Origin: a virus
Virus record (IMG/VR): IMGVR_UViG_3300008517_000183
Span: 1-52,154 of that record
Direction: 5' to 3' (one strand)
DNA: 52,154 nt
Position 1 is the first letter of the stretch; every line of letters begins with the position of its first letter. The notes under the pieces were generated by a model that ran no database searches, was not told the origin of the DNA, and saw only the letters and a program-made list of their open reading frames with translations. The translations under genes were made by a program, and so were the position numbers. Shown here piece by piece: positions 13,534-22,268 of the stretch.

Positions 13534-14047
13534 AGAAGATATTGAAAAAGTAAGAGAGTGGAGACATGAAAATATGTTCTCTTTGAGGACTCCGTTTTTT
13601 CTGACAAAAGAGATGCAACAAGATTATTATGAAAAAGTAATCTGCAATAGAGAGTCAAAGACAAGATATTGGGGAGTCCATGACTCGCTAATAGAAACAA
13701 CTGAAAAATCCTGTCCACTTATATTTATAGGGTATGGAGGGATTGAGAATATTCATTGGGAAAATGGGAACGGAGAAATTAGTCTATTGATTGGCCCTGA
13801 CTGGGTCGGTAAAGGTTTAGGAAGTCGAGCGGTAAGTATGTTTTTAGATCAAGCATTTAATTATTTTAATTTACAAACAGTTTATGGAGAATGTTATTTA
13901 TGTAATCCAGCGTGGGTGTTTTGGGATAAATTAACCAAAAAATATAACGGGAAATCAACAACATTACCAAGACGTAAATATTATAAAGGTAAATATTGGG
14001 ATAGTTTTTACTTTACTATTTTCAAAGAGGGGTTTTTTAGTGAATGA
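13511..14047 (+). CDS. GNAT-family N-acetyltransferase (PseH-like position)
   Basis: Start at the MLLKPL methionine, which gives the usual GNAT opening LLKPLSKEDIEKVREWRHE. The 178-residue protein has strand 4 GNGEISLLIGPDWVGKGLGSRA with the acetyl-CoA loop GKGLGS, then a long helix. GNAT enzymes of this layout acetylate the amino sugar in pseudaminic or legionaminic acid pathways (PseH). The substrate is inferred from the neighbours only. Confidence 0.75.
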   Translation: MLLKPLSKEDIEKVREWRHENMFSLRTPFFLTKEMQQDYYEKVICNRESKTRYWGVHDSLIETTEKSCPLIFIGYGGIENIHWENGNGEISLLIGPDWVGKGLGSRAVSMFLDQAFNYFNLQTVYGECYLCNPAWVFWDKLTKKYNGKSTTLPRRKYYKGKYWDSFYFTIFKEGFFSE

Positions 14048-14651
14048 CACGATTGCGGTTATACTTGCACGGAAAGGATCAAAAAGAATCCCTGGGAAAA
14101 ACACTATAAATTTTCTTGGGAAGCCGATGATCCAATATACAATTGAAAATCTTAAAAAATGGGGAAAAGCGGATATTATAATTTCAACAGATGATGATAA
14201 AGCAAAAGAAGTAGCCCAAAAAAACAATGTGGCTATTTCCGATAGAAAAGATGGTGGGGATGATGTAACAATGTACCAATCATTAAGAGATGTCTTAAAA
14301 CACGCCCACCATGCTAAATATTTACTCGCTTATGCCTGTTGTCCATTTGATATTGTTGGGGACTTGGATAGAGCTTATCAAATGTTAAGTGAAACAGATA
14401 TGGTTACGACGTTACAGCCCTGTTCTAGGGAGAGATATATATTTGATGATAGATTAATCCCCCAAGGGAATTCATTAGATCTAAGATACACACACCCCGG
14501 ACAGTTTTTTATGGGGTGGATTGATCCACTAATGGAAGGGGGGACGATATTTGTAAGAAACAAAAAAGCTATAATTATTGACTGGAAAGAAGGACAAGAT
14601 ATTAATTACCCGGAAGATTTAGAAATAGCTAAATTGAAATTGAAGAGTTGA
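14040..14651 (+). CDS. CMP-nonulosonate cytidylyltransferase (NeuA/PseF-like)
   Basis: GTG start overlapping the acetyltransferase end. The 203-residue protein has the signature ARKGSKRIPGKN (about 10-21) that binds CTP, then IISTDDDKAKEVA and later QPCSRERYIF and INYPEDLEIAK, all typical of CMP-sialic or CMP-pseudaminic acid synthetases. It would activate the sugar acid as a CMP donor for a transferase. The aminotransferase and UDP-hydrolase of a full pseudaminic pathway are missing here, so host help is implied. Confidence 0.85.
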   Translation: MNDTIAVILARKGSKRIPGKNTINFLGKPMIQYTIENLKKWGKADIIISTDDDKAKEVAQKNNVAISDRKDGGDDVTMYQSLRDVLKHAHHAKYLLAYACCPFDIVGDLDRAYQMLSETDMVTTLQPCSRERYIFDDRLIPQGNSLDLRYTHPGQFFMGWIDPLMEGGTIFVRNKKAIIIDWKEGQDINYPEDLEIAKLKLKS

Positions 14652-14681
14652 AATAAATATATACATGAGGTATAATGAATT

Positions 14682-14930
14682 ATGGGAATTAAAGCGGTGT
14701 TTTATTTTTGTGTAGTTTTCTTATTAAGCATATTCATATTATTGATAACTTCCCCACTCCCTATTATTGCTATTATAACAATGATGAGATTTGTAGCTGA
14801 TACCAAAGAATTAGTATTAGATGTTGCTATAATTTGGGGGATATTTAGTATTGGAACTAGTTTGATATGGGTGGCTATGAATAATAAAATACTGGTGAAA
14901 CATTGGGAGAATATAAATGATGTGTCCTGA
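14682..14930 (+). CDS. Small multi-pass membrane protein, 82 aa
   Basis: Two or three hydrophobic segments (about 5-27 and 48-68) separated by a short charged loop, and a polar C-terminus. Lies after the sugar cassette. Could be an early host-takeover or exclusion protein; function unknown. Confidence 0.55.
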   Translation: MGIKAVFYFCVVFLLSIFILLITSPLPIIAIITMMRFVADTKELVLDVAIIWGIFSIGTSLIWVAMNNKILVKHWENINDVS

Positions 14931-15054
14931 TTGCGGAAAAAAGATGGAAGTTAAAGAAATTGATAAACGCAGAGAAGAATACCATTGCAAAAATCCTAAA
15001 TGTAGATGTGAAGGCGGGTGCAAAGCGGTCAGATTAAGAGGTGATAAAAAATGA
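14917..15054 (+). CDS. Small zinc-ribbon protein, 45 aa
   Basis: MMCPDCGKKMEV then CKNPKCRCEGGC gives a compact four-Cys zinc ribbon. Overlaps the membrane protein end and the next start. Function unknown. Confidence 0.6.
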   Translation: MMCPDCGKKMEVKEIDKRREEYHCKNPKCRCEGGCKAVRLRGDKK

Positions 15055-15314
15055 AATATAATTACGGAGAATATAATGATTACTGGATAGAAGATATTGG
15101 TGATTTCTTTGAAATCGATGACGGCGCATATAACAAAATGATAAGAAAAAGTAAAATAGATTGTATTATAAGATATCCTGATGGTGTTGAGATTTGGAAT
15201 TGTTATAGGCAATACCCGGAAAGAAGCTTTGTGACGATAGGGGACGATAAATCAGCGCCGGGACTTTATAACTGGATAAAAGAAAAATTAACTATTAAAA
15301 GTGACCCGGAATAG
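15051..15314 (+). CDS. Hypothetical protein, 87 aa
   Basis: Preceded by AAGAGGTGATAAAA. Acidic and aromatic-rich (YNYGEYNDYWIEDIGDFFE). No domain recognised. Short gap to the next gene. Confidence 0.55.
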   Translation: MKYNYGEYNDYWIEDIGDFFEIDDGAYNKMIRKSKIDCIIRYPDGVEIWNCYRQYPERSFVTIGDDKSAPGLYNWIKEKLTIKSDPE

Positions 15315-15322
15315 GAGTGGTA

Positions 15323-15844
15323 ATGGAGAATGCTTGTTATATGCTTATAGAACAATTAGGGTTCTATTTCACAAAAAAAATAAATAAAGATGAAGCTGAA
15401 CAGCTAAGAAAGGGAAATGAAATAGTCGTTAATGGTGTTAAGTATGAAAAGGAAAGTGATAAGGAAATATATATAAACGGCGGGTCAAATTACTCAGTTG
15501 GCGGAGAAAGGAATATATCCTATATAAGTGTATTAGCCTTACCAACAATAAAAGATGGGTGGAGCTGTAAAAAGAAAACAGAAGATTATAGAAGCTTGGA
15601 TTTTGGGGAAGATTGGGATGAGTATATTGAGAAAAAAGTAAAATTTGCCATAAAGATAAATGATAAAGAAAATGAGGCATTAAATAAGCATGAAAAAGAA
15701 AGGTTCGCCAGGGAAGCAGTCACCAAATACAAAAAGTATATAGTTAACTGGATTACAAACGCTGGTTATAGGAAAAAACAAAAAGAAGAAATATTATACG
15801 CTATTGAAACAGCCGGGAACTTCTTTCGGTGGTGGAACTTATAA
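15323..15844 (+). CDS. Hypothetical protein, 173 aa
   Basis: ATG at 15323 after AGGAGTGG. Mixed fold with a lysine-rich C-terminal helix region (FAREAVTKYKKYIVNWI) ending FFRWWNL. No recognised family. The stop overlaps the next ATG (TAATG). Confidence 0.55.
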   Translation: MENACYMLIEQLGFYFTKKINKDEAEQLRKGNEIVVNGVKYEKESDKEIYINGGSNYSVGGERNISYISVLALPTIKDGWSCKKKTEDYRSLDFGEDWDEYIEKKVKFAIKINDKENEALNKHEKERFAREAVTKYKKYIVNWITNAGYRKKQKEEILYAIETAGNFFRWWNL

Positions 15845-16017
15845 TGATGGAAAGAAAATACTACATTTATTTTGAATACGATAATAAATATATGTTTGTG
15901 AAAAACATATCAAATCAACAAAACGAAGACCTGCATAATGGAATAGCTATTAAAAAAACTCGGAATATCCATTATGTATATATCAGATATAGAGAACGGG
16001 AAAAGAATCCCCATTAA
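15844..16017 (+). CDS. Small hypothetical protein, 57 aa
   Basis: The ATG at 15844 overlaps the previous stop. Tyr-rich N-terminus (ERKYYIYFEYDNKYMFV) suggests beta strands. Overlaps an HTH-like small gene in another frame. Confidence 0.45.
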   Translation: MMERKYYIYFEYDNKYMFVKNISNQQNEDLHNGIAIKKTRNIHYVYIRYREREKNPH

Positions 16018-16111
16018 GGGGAAAGCTATAAAGGCATACGCAAAATATTTTAATGTTGAATATAGGGATTTGATAAACGTGGCGGTTACAGATAGATTGG
16101 AGCGTGAATGA
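15974..16111 (+). CDS. Short XRE-type helix-turn-helix fragment
   Basis: The 45-residue product MYISDIENGKRIPIKGKAIK matches the recognition helix and following helix of Cro/CI-type HTH domains (pattern YISDIENGKRIP). The open frame extends upstream to 15947 with residues LLKKLGISI, as expected for the domain, but no start codon gives the first helix. It is either a truncated regulator or one started at a non-standard codon. Confidence 0.5.
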   Translation: MYISDIENGKRIPIKGKAIKAYAKYFNVEYRDLINVAVTDRLERE

Positions 16112-16176
16112 TGGAATGGTCTGCACTCTTAGTATCTTTAGCAATGGCAATTATAGTATATTGGCTCTTATCATAA
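16108..16176 (+). CDS. 22-residue membrane peptide
   Basis: MMEWSALLVSLAMAIIVYWLLS is a single hydrophobic helix after a GGAG site, overlapping the previous stop. Such peptides occur near phage lysis or exclusion genes; function unknown. Confidence 0.45.
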   Translation: MMEWSALLVSLAMAIIVYWLLS

Positions 16177-16189
16177 AGGAGAAAACAAA

Positions 16190-16402
16190 ATGGAACAAAT
16201 GCTAAATATAAGTTTAATAATATTCCTTAGCCTGATTGTTATTGGGATAATAGCGACTATAACTCATTATTTATACACAGAGATAAAAGGCTCCCAGGAT
16301 AAAGTAAAAACCGAAGAATTTAGGGGTAGATTGATAGGTGCTACAATGTGCGCAATAGGTGGGGGAATAGGTCTTTTTGTAATGTGGGTGATAATAATAT
16401 AG
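16190..16402 (+). CDS. Small two-pass membrane protein, 70 aa
   Basis: Preceded by AAAGGAGAAAAC. Two hydrophobic helices (about 6-26 and 48-69) flank a charged loop. It ends the early accessory block; an AT-rich gap of 69 bases follows. The topology would suit a holin-like or exclusion protein, but no function can be assigned. Confidence 0.5.
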   Translation: MEQMLNISLIIFLSLIVIGIIATITHYLYTEIKGSQDKVKTEEFRGRLIGATMCAIGGGIGLFVMWVIII

Positions 16403-16471
16403 ATAAATAACTATATATTATATAAACTATATATAAGTTGTTAAACAAATACTATACAGGAGGGATGTAAT
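16403..16471 (+). promoter_or_regulatory. AT-rich gap before the packaging operon
   Basis: Contains an imperfect TATATA-rich inverted repeat and TATACA 12 bases before a perfect AGGAGGG ribosome site. A late promoter here is likely by position, but no convincing -35 box can be fixed. Confidence 0.35.
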
Positions 16472-16810
16472 ATGGATGATAAAAAAAAGACGGGGTTTGC
16501 AGCGCATCCTGAAAATATAAACCGAAAGGGTAGACCTCCTAAAGGCTCAACCATTACTGACCGTATTATGATGAAGTTAGAGGACACTATAAGTATGGTA
16601 AAACGTACCAAAGATGGTAAACGTCGGCGGGTTACATTGACATATGTGGATGCTTTAGTAGATACGTTATTCAGACTAGCCTTTAATGGAGATCGTAAGG
16701 CGATAAGGGATATCGTTGAGAGGGTTGAGGGTAAGCCTTTACAACAGGTAATTGCAGATATGAAACATACCATAGTAGTAGATTCGGAGGATGAACATGA
16801 AGAAGAATGA
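16472..16810 (+). CDS. Probable terminase small subunit-like protein (DUF5681-like)
   Basis: The 112-residue protein has the opening HPENINRKGRPPKGS resembling DUF5681-type proteins near phage terminases, then a helical DNA-binding-like region and an acidic tail. It is the first gene of the packaging block, two kilobases before TerL. The small-subunit role rests on this motif and position. Confidence 0.6.
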   Translation: MDDKKKTGFAAHPENINRKGRPPKGSTITDRIMMKLEDTISMVKRTKDGKRRRVTLTYVDALVDTLFRLAFNGDRKAIRDIVERVEGKPLQQVIADMKHTIVVDSEDEHEEE

Positions 16811-17093
16811 AGAATTATATGCGGTTAAGATTCCCGGGGAAATAGCACACATTGTGATTATCCAAACAAAAGACGATGAACGAAGAATAGAAAGAATAAG
16901 GGTAGATAATATTACCGGGGTGAAGATGACAGACTTATCCGGGGAAAATAAAGAATTTGAAATAGTGATACAAACTGAACAACCAATTGAGCCAATTACA
17001 GTAAATGATAAAGAATTGGCGGATAATCTATTCACATGGATAGAATGTGTTATTGAAGGAAAAGATATAGATGGCATTGAATATGAATTGTAG
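16797..17093 (+). CDS. Hypothetical protein, 98 aa
   Basis: ATG at 16797 chosen because GGAGG sits six bases upstream; overlaps the previous stop. Predicted beta-rich (IVIIQTKDDERRIERIRV) and acidic. Function unknown. Confidence 0.55.
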   Translation: MKKNEELYAVKIPGEIAHIVIIQTKDDERRIERIRVDNITGVKMTDLSGENKEFEIVIQTEQPIEPITVNDKELADNLFTWIECVIEGKDIDGIEYEL

Positions 17094-17101
17094 GAGCAAG
17101 T

Positions 17102-17380
17102 GTGAAAAAAGACAAGTATGATATAAGAGACGAGATAATAAGATACTATGACAATTGGGGAAGGGCGGAAGATTATAAAACACAGAAACCAGAGCTTTGT
17201 GCAGAATGCCAAAAGAGATTAACAAAATGGGAAGATGTAAACAGCAAATTAAAACAATTAGCTATGGCAATAAGCAAACAGAAAAAAATGTTTACTATGC
17301 CTCGTTTGAAAAGAGAAGAAAAAAGGATTATTAATAAATTCAGGGAAGCTATGAATAATATATTAGATGAGGGAATATGA
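17102..17380 (+). CDS. Hypothetical protein, 92 aa
   Basis: GTG start after AGGAGCAA. Helical, basic, with a Cys pair (LCAEC) near residue 34. No domain recognised. Confidence 0.5.
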   Translation: MKKDKYDIRDEIIRYYDNWGRAEDYKTQKPELCAECQKRLTKWEDVNSKLKQLAMAISKQKKMFTMPRLKREEKRIINKFREAMNNILDEGI

Positions 17381-17398
17381 TGATCTGTAGGAGAGTTT

Positions 17399-17572
17399 AT
17401 GAATAAGAGACTAAACAAATTAAGAACAAAAAAAAGCAAATTAAATAGAGAGAAGCTAAAGCGATGGTATGGAAAAGAAGACAGAGCATTTTATGGATAT
17501 AAAGGGATAGCAGAAAGAGCAATAAGTGAAAGGATGTGGGAAACAGTAATAGAATACAAATCCCAAAGGTAG
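17399..17572 (+). CDS. Small basic protein, 57 aa
   Basis: Preceded by GTAGGAGAGTTT. Extremely Lys/Arg-rich (MNKRLNKLRTKKSKLNREK), so likely DNA-binding. Function unknown. Confidence 0.5.
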   Translation: MNKRLNKLRTKKSKLNREKLKRWYGKEDRAFYGYKGIAERAISERMWETVIEYKSQR

Positions 17573-17581
17573 GATATTAGG

Positions 17582-17764
17582 ATGATGAATTATAATCCTG
17601 GATACGAAGAATTGTATGTGCAATATAGAAATTTGAAAGACAGGATAGAAAGAGTACAGGATGCCATGAGAACATGTGAAGCTCAAAGGAAGCTGGGAGA
17701 GAAGACAGTTAAGACATATACAAAAGAAATAGATGAAATCCTCTCAAAATTAAAAGGGAATTGA
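17582..17764 (+). CDS. Small coiled-coil protein, 60 aa
   Basis: Preceded by AGGATATTAGG. Charged helix (YRNLKDRIERVQDAMRTCEA) with heptad spacing. Function unknown. Confidence 0.5.
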   Translation: MMNYNPGYEELYVQYRNLKDRIERVQDAMRTCEAQRKLGEKTVKTYTKEIDEILSKLKGN

Positions 17765-17765
17765 A

Positions 17766-18257
17766 ATGACAATAATGTTCAAGGATGACATAACATTTGA
17801 AACAGTAAAAGGATTAATAGAAAAATTAGAAACCATGGAAAGCCCAAAAATAGTATATTTTTCATCAAGCGGTGGGAATGCGGCAGCTACAGAAGTACTA
17901 TTGAACTATATAGATCAAAACAGAGAAGATATTGAGATGATATTCTTCTGGGAAAATAGTTCGGCAGCATTTGAATTAGCCATGGAGGTAAAATGTATAA
18001 AGTCAGCTTTACCTACAGCGTTTGGATATATACACCCATTTACAAGAAACATTGCCACTAGAGAATTGTTAGACCCTAATACATACGACTCTTTAGACAT
18101 GGTTGATAAGCCGAGACAAAGGAAAGAAGAGATAGAGAAGTACAAAGGCTATGGTCTCAATGAGGATGAATTGAAAAGATTTACAAATGGGGATGATATC
18201 TGCTTATTTCATGATCGATGGCGTATTTTATTTAACCGATCTAATAAAAAAAGGTGA
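17766..18257 (+). CDS. ClpP/SDH-like serine protease-fold protein
   Basis: The 163-residue protein shows the order of ClpP-type enzymes: glycine-rich oxyanion segment YFSSSGGNAA (31-40), nucleophile-like FWENSSAAFEL (S65/S66) and a His in GYIHPF (H90). It lies just upstream of TerL, where phages sometimes carry a head-maturation protease, though those usually sit beside the coat gene. Activity is uncertain because the classic GxSxG or ASMG context is altered. Confidence 0.5.
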   Translation: MTIMFKDDITFETVKGLIEKLETMESPKIVYFSSSGGNAAATEVLLNYIDQNREDIEMIFFWENSSAAFELAMEVKCIKSALPTAFGYIHPFTRNIATRELLDPNTYDSLDMVDKPRQRKEEIEKYKGYGLNEDELKRFTNGDDICLFHDRWRILFNRSNKKR

Positions 18258-18328
18258 AATATTATTAGAGTAGAGGAATTAAGAAAAATATATGAATGAG
18301 ATAGAATTCATAAAAAGCGTAGTCGTGT

Positions 18329-19603
18329 ATGGCTGAGTTTCACGTTAAGATTAAACGCCGGGTTTATAATAAGGCCTACCTCCCTTATAGGGGGGCGTTT
18401 GACCCATTAGAGATATTTTACGGAGGGGCCGGATCAGGAAAATCTGTTTTTGTTGCTCAAAGATTTGTGGAAAGGATGATCAAATATCCTTGGTACAATG
18501 TTATCGCAATAAGAAAAACATCGGCTGAGAATCATGACTCTACATTTGCCCTAATTTGCCAAATAATAAACAAGTGGAATCTCTACCAGTTATTCACAAT
18601 CAACCGATCTAAGGGTGATGAAAAAATAACCTGCTTGAATGGCAGTGAGATGCTTTTCAAGGGGGCTAAAGACGAACGGGAATTAGAGAAGTTAAAATCA
18701 GTTACTTTTCAGAATGGGGTTGTTAACCACATCTGGCTTGAAGAAGCGACTGGGTTATTAGAAAATGATTATGATCAAATAGAATTAAGGTTAAGAGGAA
18801 CATCACGATACAAGAAACAAATCACAATGACCTTCAACCCAATCCGGGAGACCCACTGGATTAAGAAAAGGTTTTTTGACAGACATATAGATAATATAGC
18901 GAAAATTAAAACAACTTATAAAGATAATAGATTCCTCACTGAAGAAGATATAAAAAGAATCGAAGGGAAAAAAGAAGTTAACCCTTTGTATTACCAGATT
19001 TATGGATTAGGAGATTGGGGTCAGATTGAAGGAGTTGTTTTCACCAACTACACAATCAAAAAATGTTCTCAGGATGATGAATGGTATGATGATATTGACC
19101 AGGGGATGGACTTTGGATTTGAACATCCTTCGGTATTTATCCGAATAGGCTGGAAGGACGGAAAGCCCTATATATTCCAAGAGGTGTCAAGGAGACACAA
19201 GACTAACACGGAATACATCAACGAGGTAGAGCGAAAGTATGGTGAGGCCCTTAATAAAGTTAAGAAGAAAACGACAATTGCAGACTCAGCGGAACCCGCA
19301 AGGATAAAAGATTGGAAACAAAAAGGGTGGAATATCATCCCATCAAGGAAAGGCCGGGACTCATACGGGTATGGAATTGACTACTTGAAAAGCCATGAGT
19401 TGATAATTGATCCAAGTTGTGTTAGAATGATTGAAGAAGTACAAGGGTTTAGCAAGAAGAAAGATGGAAATGGAAACTGGATAGACGATTATGTCCGGAT
19501 AGATGATGATGCGATAGCCGCTTGCAGATATGCAACAGAAATGAGATGGAATAAATCTTACATTAGGGTAAGTGAGGTATCAGCCGGGAGGTTAGGATTG
19601 TGA
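18329..19603 (+). CDS. terL: Terminase large subunit (PBSX/SPP1-type)
   Basis: The packaging motor and headful nuclease. The 424-residue protein has Walker A GGAGSGKS (32-39), Walker B IWLEEA (135-140), a coupling region TMTFNP, and an RNase H-like nuclease with acidic residues in GMDFGF (D261), IADSAEP (D319) and IDDDAIAA (392-394). Length and order match the PBSX subgroup of terminases. The stop overlaps the portal GTG start. Confidence 0.95.
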   Translation: MAEFHVKIKRRVYNKAYLPYRGAFDPLEIFYGGAGSGKSVFVAQRFVERMIKYPWYNVIAIRKTSAENHDSTFALICQIINKWNLYQLFTINRSKGDEKITCLNGSEMLFKGAKDERELEKLKSVTFQNGVVNHIWLEEATGLLENDYDQIELRLRGTSRYKKQITMTFNPIRETHWIKKRFFDRHIDNIAKIKTTYKDNRFLTEEDIKRIEGKKEVNPLYYQIYGLGDWGQIEGVVFTNYTIKKCSQDDEWYDDIDQGMDFGFEHPSVFIRIGWKDGKPYIFQEVSRRHKTNTEYINEVERKYGEALNKVKKKTTIADSAEPARIKDWKQKGWNIIPSRKGRDSYGYGIDYLKSHELIIDPSCVRMIEEVQGFSKKKDGNGNWIDDYVRIDDDAIAACRYATEMRWNKSYIRVSEVSAGRLGL

Positions 19604-20883
19604 TTAAATTAAACTTCGAGACAAGAATAGATGAAGAAAAACTAAAGGAACTAATTGTAAATTTCACGGGCTATAGAGAACGCTATATAGAACAAGAACA
19701 ATACTACATAGGAAATAACCCTCCTATCCTGGGGAGGCAAAAAGATGCCAAGGCCACGTCTTCGGGTGCGCCTGATTGGAAAGTCCCGGTAGCGTATGGG
19801 AGGAAGTTAGTTAAAACAGTATCTGGATATTTATATAAGCCTGGGAATATTACCTACACATGGGGAGAAGGGGAAGACCAGGCAAAAGAGATATTCAAAA
19901 ACAATACCGAGCCATCTAAAACAAATACAATAAGATCTTACTCAGTGGTCAACGGGGTAAGTTATGAGCTTCATTACCTTAAGCCTGTCCTCGGGGATAC
20001 GGAATATAAATTCGCATTAGTAAAAGCGGCGGATGGATTCCCAGTGTACTCAGCGGACATTGAACCTATCTTAAGAGCTTTCATAATGTTAATCCCTGTG
20101 GAGAATAAATTCCAATATGAAGTTTATTATGATGATGAGATCATAACTTATGAAATTAATAAATCGGATGAATTGGTAATAATCGATACACGGGTTAATT
20201 TCCATAAGGTTGTTCCGGTAGTTGTGAATAAGAATAATGAAGAGCAAGTATCAGATATCCAGGTAGTGAAGAATCTGATCGATTCATATGATGTTTTATG
20301 CTCAGACAGCATGAATGAGTTCGATAGATTCGCCTGGGCTTATTTAGTGATGACCGGAAAGATAGATGAAGAAGATTTAAAGAACCTGAAAGATAGAAGG
20401 ATATTTGAAGGGATGGAAAATGGTGATGCGATTAAATTCCTAACAAAAGAGATCCCTTCTGACTTTATTCAGTTCATGAGTCAGTGGTTGAAAACTGAAA
20501 TCCACTCGCAAAGTTTTATTCCTAATATAGAAGATCTGAAATTCTCCGGTGCAGCTTCAGGAATTGCAATTGATAAATTTATTTATTTGATGGAATATAA
20601 TGTGTCAGATAAAGAGGCATTTACCAAGATTGCCATTCAAGAGCGTATTGATTTGATGAATAAAATCCCTGGGATGCCGACAATAGTATTAGATGATATT
20701 GTAATGAAGAGAAATCTTCCGGCAATGGAGAAGGAAAACGCTGAACTATTTGTACTGTATGATGGGAGAATCTCCAAGGAAACCAATATAAAACAACATG
20801 CAACATTTGTGAAAGATGTCGATGAAGAGATGGAAAGAATTAATCAACAGAAAGATCCTAGTGATTTTGGTCTAGAGGAATAG
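19600..20883 (+). CDS. Portal protein (SPP1 gp6-like)
   Basis: GTG start overlapping TerL. The 427-residue protein has portal blocks such as YYIGNNPPIL, NKIVKT-like GRKLVKTVSGYLY and the central VIPVVVNKNNEEQ region, plus SGAASGIAIDKFIYLME in the stem part. It forms the dodecameric ring through which DNA is packaged and to which the tail connects. Order TerL-portal-MuF is canonical. Confidence 0.9.
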   Translation: MIKLNFETRIDEEKLKELIVNFTGYRERYIEQEQYYIGNNPPILGRQKDAKATSSGAPDWKVPVAYGRKLVKTVSGYLYKPGNITYTWGEGEDQAKEIFKNNTEPSKTNTIRSYSVVNGVSYELHYLKPVLGDTEYKFALVKAADGFPVYSADIEPILRAFIMLIPVENKFQYEVYYDDEIITYEINKSDELVIIDTRVNFHKVVPVVVNKNNEEQVSDIQVVKNLIDSYDVLCSDSMNEFDRFAWAYLVMTGKIDEEDLKNLKDRRIFEGMENGDAIKFLTKEIPSDFIQFMSQWLKTEIHSQSFIPNIEDLKFSGAASGIAIDKFIYLMEYNVSDKEAFTKIAIQERIDLMNKIPGMPTIVLDDIVMKRNLPAMEKENAELFVLYDGRISKETNIKQHATFVKDVDEEMERINQQKDPSDFGLEE

Positions 20884-21825
20884 ATGTCATTTAACAAGAA
20901 CCAGGATAAAATAAATAAACGGATTTTAAATGATATTAAAGAATTAACGGGATTGATTGAACAGGATTTAAAAAATGCATTGGATAAAGTCCGGGTGCAA
21001 ATGGTCAAATTGTATGAAAAATATTCAGTTAAAGGAAAATTAACTAACGCTGAAATGACAAAATATAATCGGCTACAATCGATGGAAAAAGAACTCATTA
21101 AACAAATAGGGCCGGATTACACGAAGGCGAAAAGCCAAATGAAACGGTTAACAGATATTCAATATGACAGAACGTTCTTTCAATATGCTTGGGCGGTGGA
21201 TCAAGAGGCACGGGTGACGTTAAGTTGGGGATCTCCTTATGACCTCAAAGAAGTACTAAGTGTTAAAGAGATTAAAGATTTTGTAAGAGCTGATTCATTG
21301 AATAGATTTAAAGAGCAGGGGATAAGACGGATAAAGCAAACAATTGTCTCTGGAATTAACCAAGGGTTGACGATTAAAGAGATGATGAAAAATATCCGCG
21401 GGGCATTTGGGATAAGCAGGAATGAAGCCGAGAGGATTATAAGAACTGAAACAAATAGACTAGCTAATTTGGGGAAAAATGCTGAATATAGAAAAGCCCT
21501 CAGCTTAGGAATTGACACAGTCTTGAAGTTGGTCTCGGTACTGGACACAAGGACAAGGGCGCAATCAGCCCAAATGGATAGTCAATTATCTAATGAGAGA
21601 GGGGAGTTCAAATACCCTGATGGGTTATTTCATATCCCAGGAAGTACAGGGGTTGCGAAGTGGGACATAAATGATAGAGAAACTACAGTCCAGATCATAG
21701 AGGATTATTCGCCTCAATTAAGACGGGCAAGGGAAGAGGGAGTATTTGAATTTAAGGATTTTAAAACTTGGGCCAAGGACAAGGGTCTGAAAAAAAATAT
21801 ATACGGGCAAAAATTAGGAGTTTAA
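20884..21825 (+). CDS. Head morphogenesis protein, MuF/SPP1 gp7 family
   Basis: The 313-residue protein has a helical N-terminus and a C-terminal MuF domain with ISRNEAERIIRTETNRLAN and VLDTRTRAQSAQMD. In relatives it binds the portal and enters the head as a minor component needed for infectivity. It starts directly after the portal stop. Confidence 0.9.
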   Translation: MSFNKNQDKINKRILNDIKELTGLIEQDLKNALDKVRVQMVKLYEKYSVKGKLTNAEMTKYNRLQSMEKELIKQIGPDYTKAKSQMKRLTDIQYDRTFFQYAWAVDQEARVTLSWGSPYDLKEVLSVKEIKDFVRADSLNRFKEQGIRRIKQTIVSGINQGLTIKEMMKNIRGAFGISRNEAERIIRTETNRLANLGKNAEYRKALSLGIDTVLKLVSVLDTRTRAQSAQMDSQLSNERGEFKYPDGLFHIPGSTGVAKWDINDRETTVQIIEDYSPQLRRAREEGVFEFKDFKTWAKDKGLKKNIYGQKLGV

Positions 21826-21827
21826 CG

Positions 21828-22079
21828 ATGGAAAAGAAATCAGAAAAGAAGGCCGAAGAAAAAAAGCCTGAAGACAAATTAGGGAAGTATAAGTATTTGC
21901 TACTGATATTTAAGAAAAATAAGATAATTAAAACGCTTGGGTATGATGTACTATCCACTGCAGAAGTGGCAGCCGATGAGTTTTTCAAGAAGTCTGACGG
22001 CTCGAATTACAACCGGATTCTGATTGAGAAAGCCAGGGGGAAAGGGATTGTTTTTGATAAAAGGATCGTAAAAAAATGA
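21828..22079 (+). CDS. Small basic protein after MuF, 83 aa
   Basis: ATG at 21828, after AGGAGTTTAACG. A long Lys/Glu-rich N-terminus followed by a small alpha/beta region (KYLLLIFKKNKIIKTLGYD). Upstream in-frame methionines overlap the MuF gene. Function unknown. Confidence 0.55.
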   Translation: MEKKSEKKAEEKKPEDKLGKYKYLLLIFKKNKIIKTLGYDVLSTAEVAADEFFKKSDGSNYNRILIEKARGKGIVFDKRIVKK

Positions 22080-22225
22080 TCTTATCAAAAGAGGTTATCC
22101 AGAAAATCAATGATTACCTTGAGGCAATGGAATTTGGTGAGGTCATATTGATCCGTCACCAAAATAGGATTACGGTGGACGTAAAAAACAGAGATAGGAA
22201 ATTAGACATTAAAATTGACAAATAA
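22076..22225 (+). CDS. Small hypothetical protein, 49 aa
   Basis: ATGA overlap with the previous stop. MILSKEVIQKINDYLEAMEF then alternating strand residues ending DIKIDK. A promoter overlaps its last codons. Function unknown. Confidence 0.5.
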   Translation: MILSKEVIQKINDYLEAMEFGEVILIRHQNRITVDVKNRDRKLDIKIDK

Positions 22226-22243
22226 TTATATATAGAGTAAGAT
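22215..22243 (+). promoter_or_regulatory. Promoter upstream of scaffold and coat genes
   Basis: TTGACA (22215-22220) and TAAGAT (22238-22243) are spaced by 17 bases; the first 11 bases TTGACAAATAA match the promoters at 6056 and 45180. A terminator follows within about 30 bases of the expected start. Confidence 0.65.
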
Positions 22244-22268
22244 ATATATAGTAACCGACCAAATAACG

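Noticed and set aside
18292-18336. 14-codon frame before TerL
   Set aside because: Possible leader, but nothing supports it beyond an ATG.
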